64,000 nucleotides of DNA. Origin: Streptomyces sp. MNU76 (GTDB taxonomy: Bacteria; Actinomycetota; Actinomycetes; Streptomycetales; Streptomycetaceae). The notes under the pieces were generated by a model. The model did not search any database and had not been told where the DNA came from. It was given only the letters and a program-made list of their open reading frames with translations. The number at the start of each line of letters is the position of its first letter. Position 1 is the stretch's first letter. The position numbers were made by a program, and so were the translations under genes. Location of the stretch: the NCBI RefSeq assembly GCF_020982545.1, contig NZ_JAJKLK010000001.1, positions 372,001 through 436,000 on the forward strand. Direction: 5' to 3'. Positions 16,989-25,932 of this stretch are shown here, piece after piece.

Positions 16989-19900
16989 GGGCGGTGGCCC
17001 TCCTCGCTGTCGGATGCGCTGTCGAGCGCGGTCTGGATGAGCTGGTGCGGCCGGCCCCGGCGGATCAGCGTGCCCCGCCCGGCCGGCTGCGCCGAGGCGT
17101 ACAGGCCGGGGAAGAGCTGGCCCTCGCTCCGCTCGCCGGTCATCAGCAGCGCGGCCGTACCGGTCTCGCGCAGGGTCTGCAGCAGCGGCTCGTACATCGC
17201 CCGGGAGGCGCCCGCCACCCGGCGCGTGATCACGAAGTGCAGCCCGATGTCCTGCGCCGACGACACATACGGCAGGAACGGGGCCAGCGGCTGCTGCCCG
17301 GCGGTGGTCAGGATGTCGTAGTCGTCGACCAGGATCACGATCCGCGGGCCCTGGAACGCGGGTTCGTCGGTCAGCGCGTCCGGGTCGGCGCTCTCCGGCA
17401 TCCGCTTCTCCAGCTCGCTCGCGATCCCGTTCGACAGCCCCGCCGCGAGCTTCGCGTTGTGCGCGTACCCGCCCCGGTACGGCTCCGGGATCACGCCCCG
17501 CAGTCCGCGCCTCGGGTCGAACACCCCGAAGACCAGCTCCTCGTCCGAGTACCGCTCGACGAGTCGCGCCGCGACCAGCTTCAGCAGGTTCGTCTTGCCG
17601 CACTCGTTGTCGCCGAGGATCAGCAGGTGCTGGTCCGAGCCGAACAGGTCGAGCAGCGCGGGCGCGAGCGCGTCCTGGTCCACCCCGATCGGCACCCGGT
17701 GTGGCTCGGCGACCACCGACGGCAGCCGGTTCGAGGGCAGCCTGGTCGGCAACACCCGTACGGGGGCGGCGAGTTCACCGTGCCAGGTCGAGCGGATCGT
17801 GCGGGCCGCGTCCTCCAGCGCCGGGGCGAGATCACCCGTCGACGGCCGCCCGTCGAGGCGGGGGAGGGCCGCCTGCGCGAACAGCTTGCCGTCGGTCAGC
17901 ACGCGCCCGGGGGTGTCCGGCGACAGCGTCTCGGAGAGCTTGCGGTCCACACTCGAATCGCTCGGGTCGTTGAGCCGCAGCTCCACCCGTGTCCCGAACA
18001 TCGACTGCGTCGCGATCCGCACGTCGTTCCAGCGCAGCATGCCGCCGACGACATGGATGCCGTACCCGCCGCCGCGCTTGAGCAGCTCCACGACCGTGTC
18101 GTCCAGCTCCGCGAACTCGTCGCGCAGCGCGCCGAACCCGTCGATGAGCAGGACGATGTCCGTCGAACCCAGCTCCCGCAGCCGGCCCTGCCGGCGCAGC
18201 TGCCGCAGCTGGTCGACGGAGTCGATGCCGTGCTCGCGGAACAGTTCCTCCCGCTCGATCAGCATCGTCCGCACCTCGGCGACCGTCCGCGCGGCCCGCT
18301 CCCGGTCCGCCCGCCCCGCGATCCCGCCGACGTGCGGCAGCCCGGAGAGGGCCGAGAGCCCGCCGCCGACCAGGTCGAGGCCGTAGATGCCGACCTCGGC
18401 GGGGGTGTGCGTCGAGGCCAGCGACAGCGCGAGCGTCCGCAGCAGGGTCGTCTTGCCGGACTGCGGGCCGCCGATCACCGCCGCGTGCCCGCCCGCGACC
18501 GTCAGATCGAGCACCCAGTGCCCCTGCCACTGCTTCGCCGGGTCGTCCAGCACACCGAGCGGCACCCGCATCGGGCCGGTGGTGGTGGCCAGCCGCAGCC
18601 CCCGCTCGTCCACCCGTACGGGGCCCGCCGCCGCGTCCAGCGTGATCGCGTCCGGCAGCGGCGGCAGCCAGATCCGCCGCACCGGGCGGGCGGCGGCGGC
18701 CAGTTGGTCCACCATCACCGACATCACGGTCGGCCCGGTCTCCCGCTTCGTCGCCTTCGGCTCGTCGGCGACCTCGCCGGCGGGGGGCGCGCTCTCCAGC
18801 GTGTTGTACGTCGGATAGGGCCAGGCGAGCGGCGTGTCCTCCTCCTGCGCCACCAGCGCCGGACCCCGGTAGGCGCCCGACACGTACCCCGCCTTGAACC
18901 GCTCGTACGTCGAGGTGTCCACCTTCAGATAGCCGAAGCCCGGCAGCGGCGGCAGATGGAAGGCGTCGGTGGTGTCGAGAACGGTCCGCGACTCGTCGGC
19001 GGAGAAGGTGCGCAGCCCCAGCCGGTACGAGAGATAGGTGTCGAGCCCCTTCAGCTTGCCGCCCTCGATGCGCTGGCTGGACAGCAGCAGGTGCACGCCG
19101 ATGGACCGGCCGATGCGCCCGATGGAGAGGAACAGGTCGATGAAGTCCGGCTTGGCGGTGAGGAGTTCACCGAACTCGTCGATCACGACGAAGAGGTGGG
19201 GCAGCGGTTCGAGGTCGGGCCGCCGGGTGGCGCGCAGGGCGGCGTAGTGCCCGACGTCGGCCACGTTCCCCGCGTCCTTGAGCACCTGCTGCCGCCGCTT
19301 GACCTCGCCCGCGAGGCTGGAGTGCACGCGCTCGACGAGCCCCGCCTGGTTCTCCAGGTTGGTGATCACACCGGCCACGTGCGGGAGTTCGGTGAACGGG
19401 GCGAAGGTCGCGCCGCCCTTGTAGTCGACCAGGACCAGGGCCAGGTCCTCGGGGGAGTGGGTGGCGGCCAGCGCCAGTACGAGGGTGCGCAGCAGCTCGC
19501 TCTTGCCGGAACCGGTCGCGCCGACGCACAGGCCGTGCGGGCCCATGCCCAGCTCCGAGGACTCCTTGAGGTCCAGCAGCACCGGCTCATGACGGTCCGT
19601 CACCCCGATGGGCACCCGCAGGAACTCCCGCTCGCCGCGCGGCGCCCACAGGTCGTGCAGGTTCAGCAGGGCCGGGTCGTCGATGCCGAGCAGGCCCGGG
19701 AAGTCGACGGGCCCGGTGACCGGGGTGCCCTCGGCGGCCGACTCGGCGGACAGCCGCAGCGGCGCGAGCAGCCGGGCGATCCCCTCGGCACCGGCGGCGG
19801 TGACCTGGTCGGAGGTACCGTGCGCGGCCGGGACGGTGGCGGGGGCCGCGATGGCCAAGGGGTCGGGATCACGCAGGTCCTCGACCACGACGCGGTCGCC

Positions 19901-21016
19901 CCGCACGGTGATCCGCACCGACACCTGGTCGGGCTCGTGGACCTGCTCCTGAAGCAGGTGCAGCACGGTCACGCCCATGTCCGCGAGCCCCACCGCCGTG
20001 TCCGGGCGCGGCAGTTCGACGGCCGTCTCCCCGTACTCGTCGCTCACGACGAGCATCCGGGACGCCAGCCCGAGTGCCTTGCGGTCGGCGAGCCCCCGGC
20101 GCACCTCCGCCGCGTACGACGCGCGCCGGCCCAGCTCGTGCCGGAAGTGCCGGGCCAGCTGCGGCAGGCTCGGCGCGATCCGGCGGGCCGCCACCGGGCC
20201 GTCGTGCTCCTGTCCGTCCAGCACATGGGGCAGCCACTTGGCCCACTCCCAGTCCGCCAGCCGCTCCCCCGGCACACCGAGGGCCACCGCCACGTCGTCG
20301 GGCGCGTGCGCGACGGCGACCTGGACGAGGAGCGCGCGGGCCACCCGCAGCACGCCCTCCCGGTCGCCGACCACGCTGACGTTGCCCGCGCGGTCCAACG
20401 GCACGGTGATCGGGCAGCCGCCCGCCACGGAGTAGCGAGCCAGCAGTGCCCGCGCCTCGTTCAGCATGAACGGGTCCGGCGGGGTCATCACCCCACCCTG
20501 GTTCTGCCCGATGGCCACACCCGCCACGGGTACGTCACCGGTGCCGACACGCACCCGCAGGAAGTCCACGTCCTGCCGCCGCCTCTCCCAGAGCCGGGCG
20601 GGGTCGCGCACCAGGTCGTACAGCGCCTCCGGAGGCGGATTCAGCACCCGCGCGAGCGCCCGCCGCTCCCGTTCCTCGGCGCCGAACTCCTCGCGCAGCT
20701 CCTCCAGATACTCCAGGTACCGCTCGCGCTGGGTGCGCCGGGTGCGCTGGGCCTTGCCGCGCTGGGAGAGGAACAGGGCGACCGCGCCGAGCAGCGCGAT
20801 GACCAGCACCATCGCGCCGATGGCCGCGAACTGGCTGTTGCGGATCACGGTCATCATCACGACGGAGCCCATCACCCCCGCCATCGGCAGCAGCGCCGTG
20901 GCGGCCGTCCCCGCCTTGCCCTCCGGGAGGTTCGGCGGTGGCTCGATGGTGCGGGCACCGGCGGCACCGAGCGGCCGGGTGCTGCGAGCGGGCCGGTGAA
21001 TCAACTCCTGGGTCAC
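16985..21016 (-). CDS. eccC: Type VII secretion FtsK/SpoIIIE ATPase EccC
   Basis: The 1343-residue protein has N-terminal membrane helices (PMAGVMGSVVMMTVI and FAAIGAMVLVIALLGAVALF, residues ~45-85) and three FtsK/SpoIIIE ATPase domains. The Walker A motifs are GATGSGKSE (~500), GGPQSGKTT (~850) and GDNECGKTN (~1132); the first domain has a Walker B VVIDEFGELL (~610). EccC is the motor that recognises WXG100 substrates in ESX systems. I chose GTG 21016 for the GGAAGGGG site just upstream; GTG 21037 is possible. It follows the MinD-like gene by 31 nt and overlaps DUF6177. In S. coelicolor the esx system affects sporulation (established knowledge). Confidence 0.96.
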   Translation of the reverse strand: MTQELIHRPARSTRPLGAAGARTIEPPPNLPEGKAGTAATALLPMAGVMGSVVMMTVIRNSQFAAIGAMVLVIALLGAVALFLSQRGKAQRTRRTQRERYLEYLEELREEFGAEERERRALARVLNPPPEALYDLVRDPARLWERRRQDVDFLRVRVGTGDVPVAGVAIGQNQGGVMTPPDPFMLNEARALLARYSVAGGCPITVPLDRAGNVSVVGDREGVLRVARALLVQVAVAHAPDDVAVALGVPGERLADWEWAKWLPHVLDGQEHDGPVAARRIAPSLPQLARHFRHELGRRASYAAEVRRGLADRKALGLASRMLVVSDEYGETAVELPRPDTAVGLADMGVTVLHLLQEQVHEPDQVSVRITVRGDRVVVEDLRDPDPLAIAAPATVPAAHGTSDQVTAAGAEGIARLLAPLRLSAESAAEGTPVTGPVDFPGLLGIDDPALLNLHDLWAPRGEREFLRVPIGVTDRHEPVLLDLKESSELGMGPHGLCVGATGSGKSELLRTLVLALAATHSPEDLALVLVDYKGGATFAPFTELPHVAGVITNLENQAGLVERVHSSLAGEVKRRQQVLKDAGNVADVGHYAALRATRRPDLEPLPHLFVVIDEFGELLTAKPDFIDLFLSIGRIGRSIGVHLLLSSQRIEGGKLKGLDTYLSYRLGLRTFSADESRTVLDTTDAFHLPPLPGFGYLKVDTSTYERFKAGYVSGAYRGPALVAQEEDTPLAWPYPTYNTLESAPPAGEVADEPKATKRETGPTVMSVMVDQLAAAARPVRRIWLPPLPDAITLDAAAGPVRVDERGLRLATTTGPMRVPLGVLDDPAKQWQGHWVLDLTVAGGHAAVIGGPQSGKTTLLRTLALSLASTHTPAEVGIYGLDLVGGGLSALSGLPHVGGIAGRADRERAARTVAEVRTMLIEREELFREHGIDSVDQLRQLRRQGRLRELGSTDIVLLIDGFGALRDEFAELDDTVVELLKRGGGYGIHVVGGMLRWNDVRIATQSMFGTRVELRLNDPSDSSVDRKLSETLSPDTPGRVLTDGKLFAQAALPRLDGRPSTGDLAPALEDAARTIRSTWHGELAAPVRVLPTRLPSNRLPSVVAEPHRVPIGVDQDALAPALLDLFGSDQHLLILGDNECGKTNLLKLVAARLVERYSDEELVFGVFDPRRGLRGVIPEPYRGGYAHNAKLAAGLSNGIASELEKRMPESADPDALTDEPAFQGPRIVILVDDYDILTTAGQQPLAPFLPYVSSAQDIGLHFVITRRVAGASRAMYEPLLQTLRETGTAALLMTGERSEGQLFPGLYASAQPAGRGTLIRRGRPHQLIQTALDSASDSEEGHRP

Positions 21017-21047
21017 GGACGGACCCCTTCCGCACACGACTGGTCGT

Positions 21048-22751
21048 TCATCGCATCCTCACCGCGCGGGTCATCGCCTCCGCCGCCAGGGTGATCGCCG
21101 CCGCACGGGTCTCCTGGCCCAGCAGCGCCGTGCGGATGGGGCCGCCCTGGGCGAGGTGACGGTCGTAGGGGACGGTGACGACATGGACGCCGGACTCCTT
21201 GAGGTGGGCGACGGCCGTGGCGCGGTCCAGCGTGACGTCGGGTGAGTTGGCGGTCAGCGCGACGACGGTCGAGGAGAGCGCGGAGTGCGGCAACTGGCCC
21301 AGCCAGTCCAGGACCTGGCGGGTGCCGTTGACACCCTCGGCGGTCATCGGCGCGACGACCACGCGCGCATGGGCGGTGTCCATCGCCGTACGGGCCACCT
21401 CGCCCGGCAGGGTCTCGCAGTCCACCACGGTCACCGCGAAGTAGCGCCGCAGCGCGAGGGTCACCGTGCGGTACGTACGGATGTCCAGCGGGGCCCCGAC
21501 CCGGCCCTGGCTGGCGGGCAGCAGCCAGCCGCCGTCCGACACGGGCACGAGGTAACCGGTGACATCGGTGAGCTGCATGGCCGGGTTGAGGATCCGCGCG
21601 AGGTCGGCCGCCGCCCAGCGCACCGAGTCGGCGCCCATCCGCACCGGCAGCGTGCCCAGCGCGGCGTCGGCCTCCAGCGTCAGCACCGGGTCGTGCCGGT
21701 AGTGGTTGAACGTCCGGCCCAGCAGCGCGGCCATCGTCGACTTCCCGACGCCGCCCCGGATGGACGTCACCGCGATGACCCGTCCGGTGGTCACCGGTTG
21801 CTGCAACTCCCGCGCGATCCGCGTCTCCTCGGCGACGTCCTGCGCGGCCGACCCGGCCAGCTTCCGAAGGGACCGCCCCGTCCGCCGAGCCACGGACTCC
21901 CCGTGCTGAGGCCGCCCGAGCGCATGCGCCAGCCGAGGATCGATGGTGGGCACGGAATCGGGGGCGTGCAGGGGGTCTGCGGGGTGTGGGGGTCCGGGGG
22001 CGGGGAGCCGGGGAGGGCTGGGGCAGGGGAGCCCCGGGTGCGGTGTGCTCTCCGGGCGCGGGGAGGCCCCGGGGACCGGGTAGGGTTCGGCGGGGCGCCG
22101 GACCCCGGCGGGTTCGGCTGCGAAGCGAGGCTGACTGCCGGGTTCTCCGGCCTCGGTGGGGCCGGCTGTGCTGTGGGGCTGACTGCCGGGTTGTCCGGGC
22201 CCGGCCGGTACACCGGGATGGCCCGGACCGGCCACTCCACCGGGCAGCCCTGGTCCAGCCGCGTCACCGGCCCACCCACCGGGCGCGCCTGCCGACGGCG
22301 GGGCAGTCGCCAGGGGGAGCCCGGTCCGAGGATCCACCGTGAGGGCGTGCGGCACCGCCGGCCCTGCGCCGGGCGGTTGCTCGCCGGACGTGAGCTCCAC
22401 CGGCGGTCGCCCGAAGGGCGCTGCCTGCACCGGCGGCTGCGCTCCGGGCACGGCCTGCACCGGCGGTTGCGCGGCCGGCATGCCCTGGGCGGGCGCCTCG
22501 GGCCCCTCAGGCCTGCCCACAGGCATGCCACCCTCCGGCGTGCCCGGCGTGCCCGCTGCGCTCGGCCGTTCCGGAGGCTCCGGAGGTCCCGCCGGCTCCG
22601 ACGGCACCGAGCGCACCAACCTCAGCGTCGGCTCGGCCCGGCGGGTCGGTGGGTGTGGTGGCTCGGGGGTTGCCTGGTCGCCCCCGCCGACCGCTTCCTC
22701 TCGGCCCAGCTCGCGCAGCACATCCCGCTGCCAGTCCCCTGCCTGCGCCAT
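21048..22751 (-). CDS. MinD/ParA-like ATPase with proline-rich N-terminus (EspI-like)
   Basis: The 567-residue protein has a ~290-residue N-terminal region that is Pro/Gly/Ala rich with repeated GQPGSQP and PVQAVPGAQP-type segments. A MinD/ParA ATPase follows: VIAVTSIRGGVGKSTMAALL (deviant Walker A, ~325-344) and VTVVDCETLP as the switch region. This architecture matches EspI of mycobacterial ESX-1. ATG 22751 is 17 nt after the eccD stop. Such ATPases are thought to tune or localise ESX secretion. Orthology to EspI is an inference from architecture and position. Confidence 0.85.
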   Translation of the reverse strand: MAQAGDWQRDVLRELGREEAVGGGDQATPEPPHPPTRRAEPTLRLVRSVPSEPAGPPEPPERPSAAGTPGTPEGGMPVGRPEGPEAPAQGMPAAQPPVQAVPGAQPPVQAAPFGRPPVELTSGEQPPGAGPAVPHALTVDPRTGLPLATAPPSAGAPGGWAGDAAGPGLPGGVAGPGHPGVPAGPGQPGSQPHSTAGPTEAGEPGSQPRFAAEPAGVRRPAEPYPVPGASPRPESTPHPGLPCPSPPRLPAPGPPHPADPLHAPDSVPTIDPRLAHALGRPQHGESVARRTGRSLRKLAGSAAQDVAEETRIARELQQPVTTGRVIAVTSIRGGVGKSTMAALLGRTFNHYRHDPVLTLEADAALGTLPVRMGADSVRWAAADLARILNPAMQLTDVTGYLVPVSDGGWLLPASQGRVGAPLDIRTYRTVTLALRRYFAVTVVDCETLPGEVARTAMDTAHARVVVAPMTAEGVNGTRQVLDWLGQLPHSALSSTVVALTANSPDVTLDRATAVAHLKESGVHVVTVPYDRHLAQGGPIRTALLGQETRAAAITLAAEAMTRAVRMR

Positions 22752-22768
22752 GTGCGGCCCCCCAGCTC

Positions 22769-24155
22769 CTAAGCGAACGTGTCGAGCAGTCGTCCGTACA
22801 CGCCGAACACCCCGATGAGCAGCGGGAACAGGGCGATGACGCCGATCGATTCGAGGGTGTCGCCGAAGCGCCGGAGCCGTACGCGGACGTGCTCGGCGGG
22901 CTGCACGGCGAGCACCAGCAGCGGCAGGGCGGCGAGCAGGACGAGGACGGCGAGCGGACCGGCCGCCCCGCCGGAGTGGTCCAGCCACGCCGACACCAGC
23001 CGCACGGCGAGCACGGCCGCCGCACCGAGCAGCACCACGACCTCGACGACCAGCGGGAACGCCCGCGCGCGCAACGCGAGGACGACCATGGTGACGACGG
23101 CCAGCAGCACGGTCCACTTGGTGGGCGCCCGCAGCGCGAACACCCCGGCGGCGGTCGCCGACACGGCCATCGTGACCGTCGCCAGCGCCAGCCCCCGGTG
23201 CGTGGCGGTGAGGGCCGCCGACACCTGGAAGCGGCTCACGGACGCACCCCCGGAGCGCCGGTCGTCGAGCCCGGAGAGCCCCGACGCCATCAGCGCCATT
23301 CTGGGCAGCAGCCCGAGCACGACCACGGAGACCACGGCCAGCACGGCCCCCACCTCGGCCTGCTCCGGCACCGACGACGACACCGTCCCCGACACCGCGA
23401 CGGCGACCCCAGCCAGCACACCGAGACCCCGGCCAGCGCCCCCGCCCCGACCAGCCCGCCCGCCCGAGCGGCGTGAACAGCCCGAGCAGCGCGAGCGTGC
23501 CGACCCCGGTGGCGGCCATGGCCGCGACCTGCGGCATCCCGGTCCACCGCTCCGCCTCCGCCCACGTCGACGCGCCCAGCAGCCCCAGCGCACCGGCCGT
23601 CACGATCAGCGTCGTGGCGAGCCCTCGCTTCCCCGCCCGCCCCAGCAGCGCGCCCGCGAGCGCCGCCACCAGCGCGACAGCGAGGAGCGTGCCGGCGACG
23701 ACCCCGGGCTCGTACGCGTCCCGTGCGAACAGTCCGGCGGCGACGGCCCAGCCGACCGTGGCGAGCCCGGCGGTGATCCGGCGTGTGGCCGGCCCCCAGC
23801 GCAGGCCCCGGGCGTCGAGATCCTCGGCGGCCTCGTCCGTGACGTCGTGCACGACGGGCGCCGACGGCGCGTCCTCGGCCCGGACGAGCCGCAGTACCGC
23901 GCCGTCCGGTATCCCGGCCGTCTCCAGGGTGCTGTCGTGCGCCAGCGCCGATCCGTCCGCCGTGACGAGATGCCGCAACTCGGGCCGCTCGCCCACCCGG
24001 TCGTCGAGCAGCCGCATGATCTCCGGCAGCAGCAGCCCGACCGGTTCCCGTGACGGCAGCACGAGGTCCACCCGCCGCCGCTCACCGACCAGCGTGACCC
24101 GGCTGAGCGCCGTCCGCGCACCACCCGTGACCTGCCCCAACGTCCCCGTAGCCAT
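22769..24155 (-). pseudogene. eccD: ESX membrane channel protein EccD, frameshifted twice
   Basis: The frame from ATG 24155 encodes an N-terminal ubiquitin-like domain (RRVDLVLPSREPVGLLLPEI; GAVLRLVRAEDAP) and the first membrane helices up to ALLGLFTPLGRAG. Coding then passes through a second frame (LVGAGALAGVSV, near 23425-23455) into a third frame (VLAGVAVAVSGTVSSSVPEQ) that carries the remaining helices to the stop at 22769. Each step fits one missing base, at about 23455-23465 and 23410-23422. Everything else, including ~11 expected helices, is present. EccD forms the ESX membrane pore; if the breaks are real the system should be non-functional, if they are base-calling errors the gene is intact. 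Confidence 0.88.
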
Positions 24156-24171
24156 CACGCGATCGAACCTA

Positions 24172-24477
24172 TCACCGGGCGGAATCGCCGGTCGGGGCTG
24201 TGGAAAACCCTGTGGAAAACGTGGAGGACGGGGTGACCGACGGCTGCACCGAACCCCCGTACGGGCTCTTGCCGATGATGCGGTTCGACACGAACGACCA
24301 CCCCACACATCCCGCGCACAACACCGCCGCGATGACGATCCCGGCGAAGACCTTCCCGACCCGTTCGTCCACCGAGCGCCGCTGCCGCTGCGCCCCGAAC
24401 AGCAGGGCGTCCCGCAGCCGTCGACGCCGCACCGACACCGACTCCAGCAACTGGCTGTCGTAATCCTGCGCTGCCAT
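24172..24477 (-). CDS. Small single-pass membrane protein of the ESX cluster
   Basis: The 101-residue protein has a basic cytoplasmic N-terminus (VRRRRLRDALLFGAQRQRR), one membrane helix (VFAGIVIAAVLCAGCVGWSF, ~43-62) and a Ser/Thr/Pro-rich outer tail. Its ATG lies 42 nt after the WXG100-like gene and its stop 16 nt before eccD, so it belongs to the ESX operon. No named domain is recognised; a role as a small structural component is inferred from position only. Confidence 0.8.
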   Translation of the reverse strand: MAAQDYDSQLLESVSVRRRRLRDALLFGAQRQRRSVDERVGKVFAGIVIAAVLCAGCVGWSFVSNRIIGKSPYGGSVQPSVTPSSTFSTGFSTAPTGDSAR

Positions 24478-24519
24478 GGCTACGGAACCCCGTTCACTTC
24501 GTCTCTCGGAGCCGGCCCG

Positions 24520-24831
24520 TCAGCCGATCTGGTCGACCGCCGCGCGGGCCTTGGCCAGCGTCGACTGGGCCGTGCCGTCGTTCTGTTCGAGCGTGGTGCG
24601 CACCAGGCGGATGATCTCCCGGACCTCGCCCGCCGCCTTCTTCCAGCGCTCTTCCTTGCCGTGGTAGTCGTCCGAGACACCGTCCGCCTGGAACTCGGTC
24701 ATCGCGGCCTTGACGGCGGCGTCACGGTCGCCGAGCACCCGCTCCAGCTGCCCCACGATCGTGCCGAGCGCGGTCTGCACTTCGCCGGAGGCCCCGGTGT
24801 CGTACGAACGGCGGTCCTGGTTCTGAGCCAT
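24520..24831 (-). CDS. WXG100-like ESX substrate (EsxA/B type)
   Basis: This 103-residue all-helical protein has the size and layout of WXG100 proteins. A helical half (VQTALGTIVGQLERVLGDRD) is followed by a turn (DDYHGKEERW) and a second helix (AAGEVREIIRLVRTTLEQND). The Trp-x-Gly is not canonical, since Trp follows the turn, so assignment rests on length, helicity, tandem arrangement and the ESX context. It probably pairs with the next protein upstream (24865-25197) and is exported through EccC/EccD. Ribosome site GAGGGGGAAG precedes ATG 24831. Confidence 0.82.
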   Translation of the reverse strand: MAQNQDRRSYDTGASGEVQTALGTIVGQLERVLGDRDAAVKAAMTEFQADGVSDDYHGKEERWKKAAGEVREIIRLVRTTLEQNDGTAQSTLAKARAAVDQIG

Positions 24832-24864
24832 GAGTACTTCCCCCTCGTTCCTGCTCGTCGCTGC

Positions 24865-25197
24865 TTATCGGGCGCCGAAACGGGCCGCGTCGAAGTTGGC
24901 CAGGCCCATGTTCTGGTTGGCGTTGTCCTGGGACTCCACGTCACCGGTGCCGAACGCGTTGTCCATGCCCGACTGGCCGCCCAGGATCGCGGCGAGCGAG
25001 CCGTTCAGGTCGGCGGTGATCTCGTCCGCGCGGTTCTTGAACGAGTCGAACGCCACCTTGCCCGCGCCGTTGAACTTGCCCTCCAGCGGCTCCGCCGCGC
25101 TGATCAGCAACTGGATCAGCGTCCCGAGGTCGTCGCTCGAACCGAGCGTGCTCTTCCCGAGCTCCGCCAGGGTCGTCGCCCCCATGTCGAACTTCAC
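24865..25197 (-). CDS. WXG100-like ESX substrate, first gene of the cluster
   Basis: The product (110 residues from GTG 25197) reads VKFDMGATTLAELGKSTLGS and continues as two amphipathic helices separated by FNGAGKVAF. This takes the place of the WXG turn, with Phe instead of Trp. GTG 25197 is preferred because GGGGGTGG lies 7 nt upstream; GTG 25227 would add ten residues. A C-terminal QNMGLANFDAARFG tail may hold the export signal, though no YxxxD/E is evident. Its 3' end is 33 nt from the partner gene. It is likely the heterodimer partner of the 24520 protein. Confidence 0.8.
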   Translation of the reverse strand: MKFDMGATTLAELGKSTLGSSDDLGTLIQLLISAAEPLEGKFNGAGKVAFDSFKNRADEITADLNGSLAAILGGQSGMDNAFGTGDVESQDNANQNMGLANFDAARFGAR

Positions 25198-25456
25198 GTC
25201 GTGTCCACCCCCGTGTGTCTGGGTCACCTACGTCTCGAACATGCTCTCCCACAACGAGTTGCACCCGCAACGCGCTTCCCGTTCCGGTGACACCATCGGA
25301 ACACAATTCGAACACCCTTGTGGCGGCGCACCGCTGCCGAGAAAGATCTCTGAACCGCCGTACAACCCTCCCCCCACCTCGCGGGTCGTACTTGGCATCA
25401 GGACTTCTCGGAGGGGGATCTGGGGATCGCGGGGTGCTGATACGGAGGGGAAAAGC
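25198..25456 (-). other. Upstream region of the ESX operon
   Basis: About 260 nt with no supported gene separate the ESX cluster from the terminator of the ribose operon. It should contain the ESX promoter on the minus strand. I see no strong dyad or clear promoter hexamers in it. Confidence 0.4.
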
Positions 25457-25489
25457 CGAGGGGCCCGGTCCACTGGACCGGGCCCCTCG
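25457..25489 (-). terminator. Terminator of the ribose operon
   Basis: A perfect 15-bp stem (arms 25457-25471 and 25475-25489, core GAGGGGCCCGGTCC) with a 3-nt loop lies ~55 nt past the rbsD stop. It is the strongest hairpin between the ribose and ESX operons. Confidence 0.9.
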
Positions 25490-25542
25490 AAACATTCCTG
25501 CGTGCTCGCCGACAGGGCCGCTAGACCTTGCCGACAGGGTCG

Positions 25543-25932
25543 CTAGAAGAACACCCCGCACCGCAGCAGCACATTCGCGTACGGCCGCGCCTCCCCGGTC
25601 CGTACGACCAGCCGCGCGCCCGCCGACAGCTCCTTCAACTCCTCGTGGGGGACCAGCTCCAGCTCGGGGAAGCGGTCCTCCAGCAGCGCCGTCGCCTCCA
25701 GATTCGCCTCACGCACCTCGTACGCGGCCGTCGCCCCCTCGACCACGATCTCGTCGAGCAGCCCGTCCAGCACCTCCGCGAAGGACGGCACCCCGGCGCG
25801 GAACGCCAGGTCGACCACGCGCGGCCCCTCGGGCACCGGCATCCCCGCGTCGCACACCAGCACCCCGTGCCCGTGCCCCAACTCGGCGACGGCGCCCGCC
25901 AGATGACGGTTGAGTATCCCGGCCCGCTTCAC
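25543..25932 (-). CDS. rbsD: D-ribose pyranase
   Basis: The 129-residue protein starts VKRAGILNRHLAGAVAELGH, the hallmark N-terminus of RbsD with the catalytic His, and continues with HGVLVCDAGMPVPEGPRVVD and a C-terminal RTGEARPYANVLLRCGV. RbsD interconverts pyranose and furanose forms of ribose so that RbsK can act. Its GTG overlaps the rbsK stop as GTGA. It is the last gene of the operon and is followed by a strong terminator. Confidence 0.96.
   Translation of the reverse strand: MKRAGILNRHLAGAVAELGHGHGVLVCDAGMPVPEGPRVVDLAFRAGVPSFAEVLDGLLDEIVVEGATAAYEVREANLEATALLEDRFPELELVPHEELKELSAGARLVVRTGEARPYANVLLRCGVFF

Noticed and set aside
16994..21094. A 1366-codon plus-strand open frame antisense to eccC
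   Set aside because: It is the mirror of a conserved gene in GC-rich DNA, with Arg/Gln/Val-rich composition and no domains.
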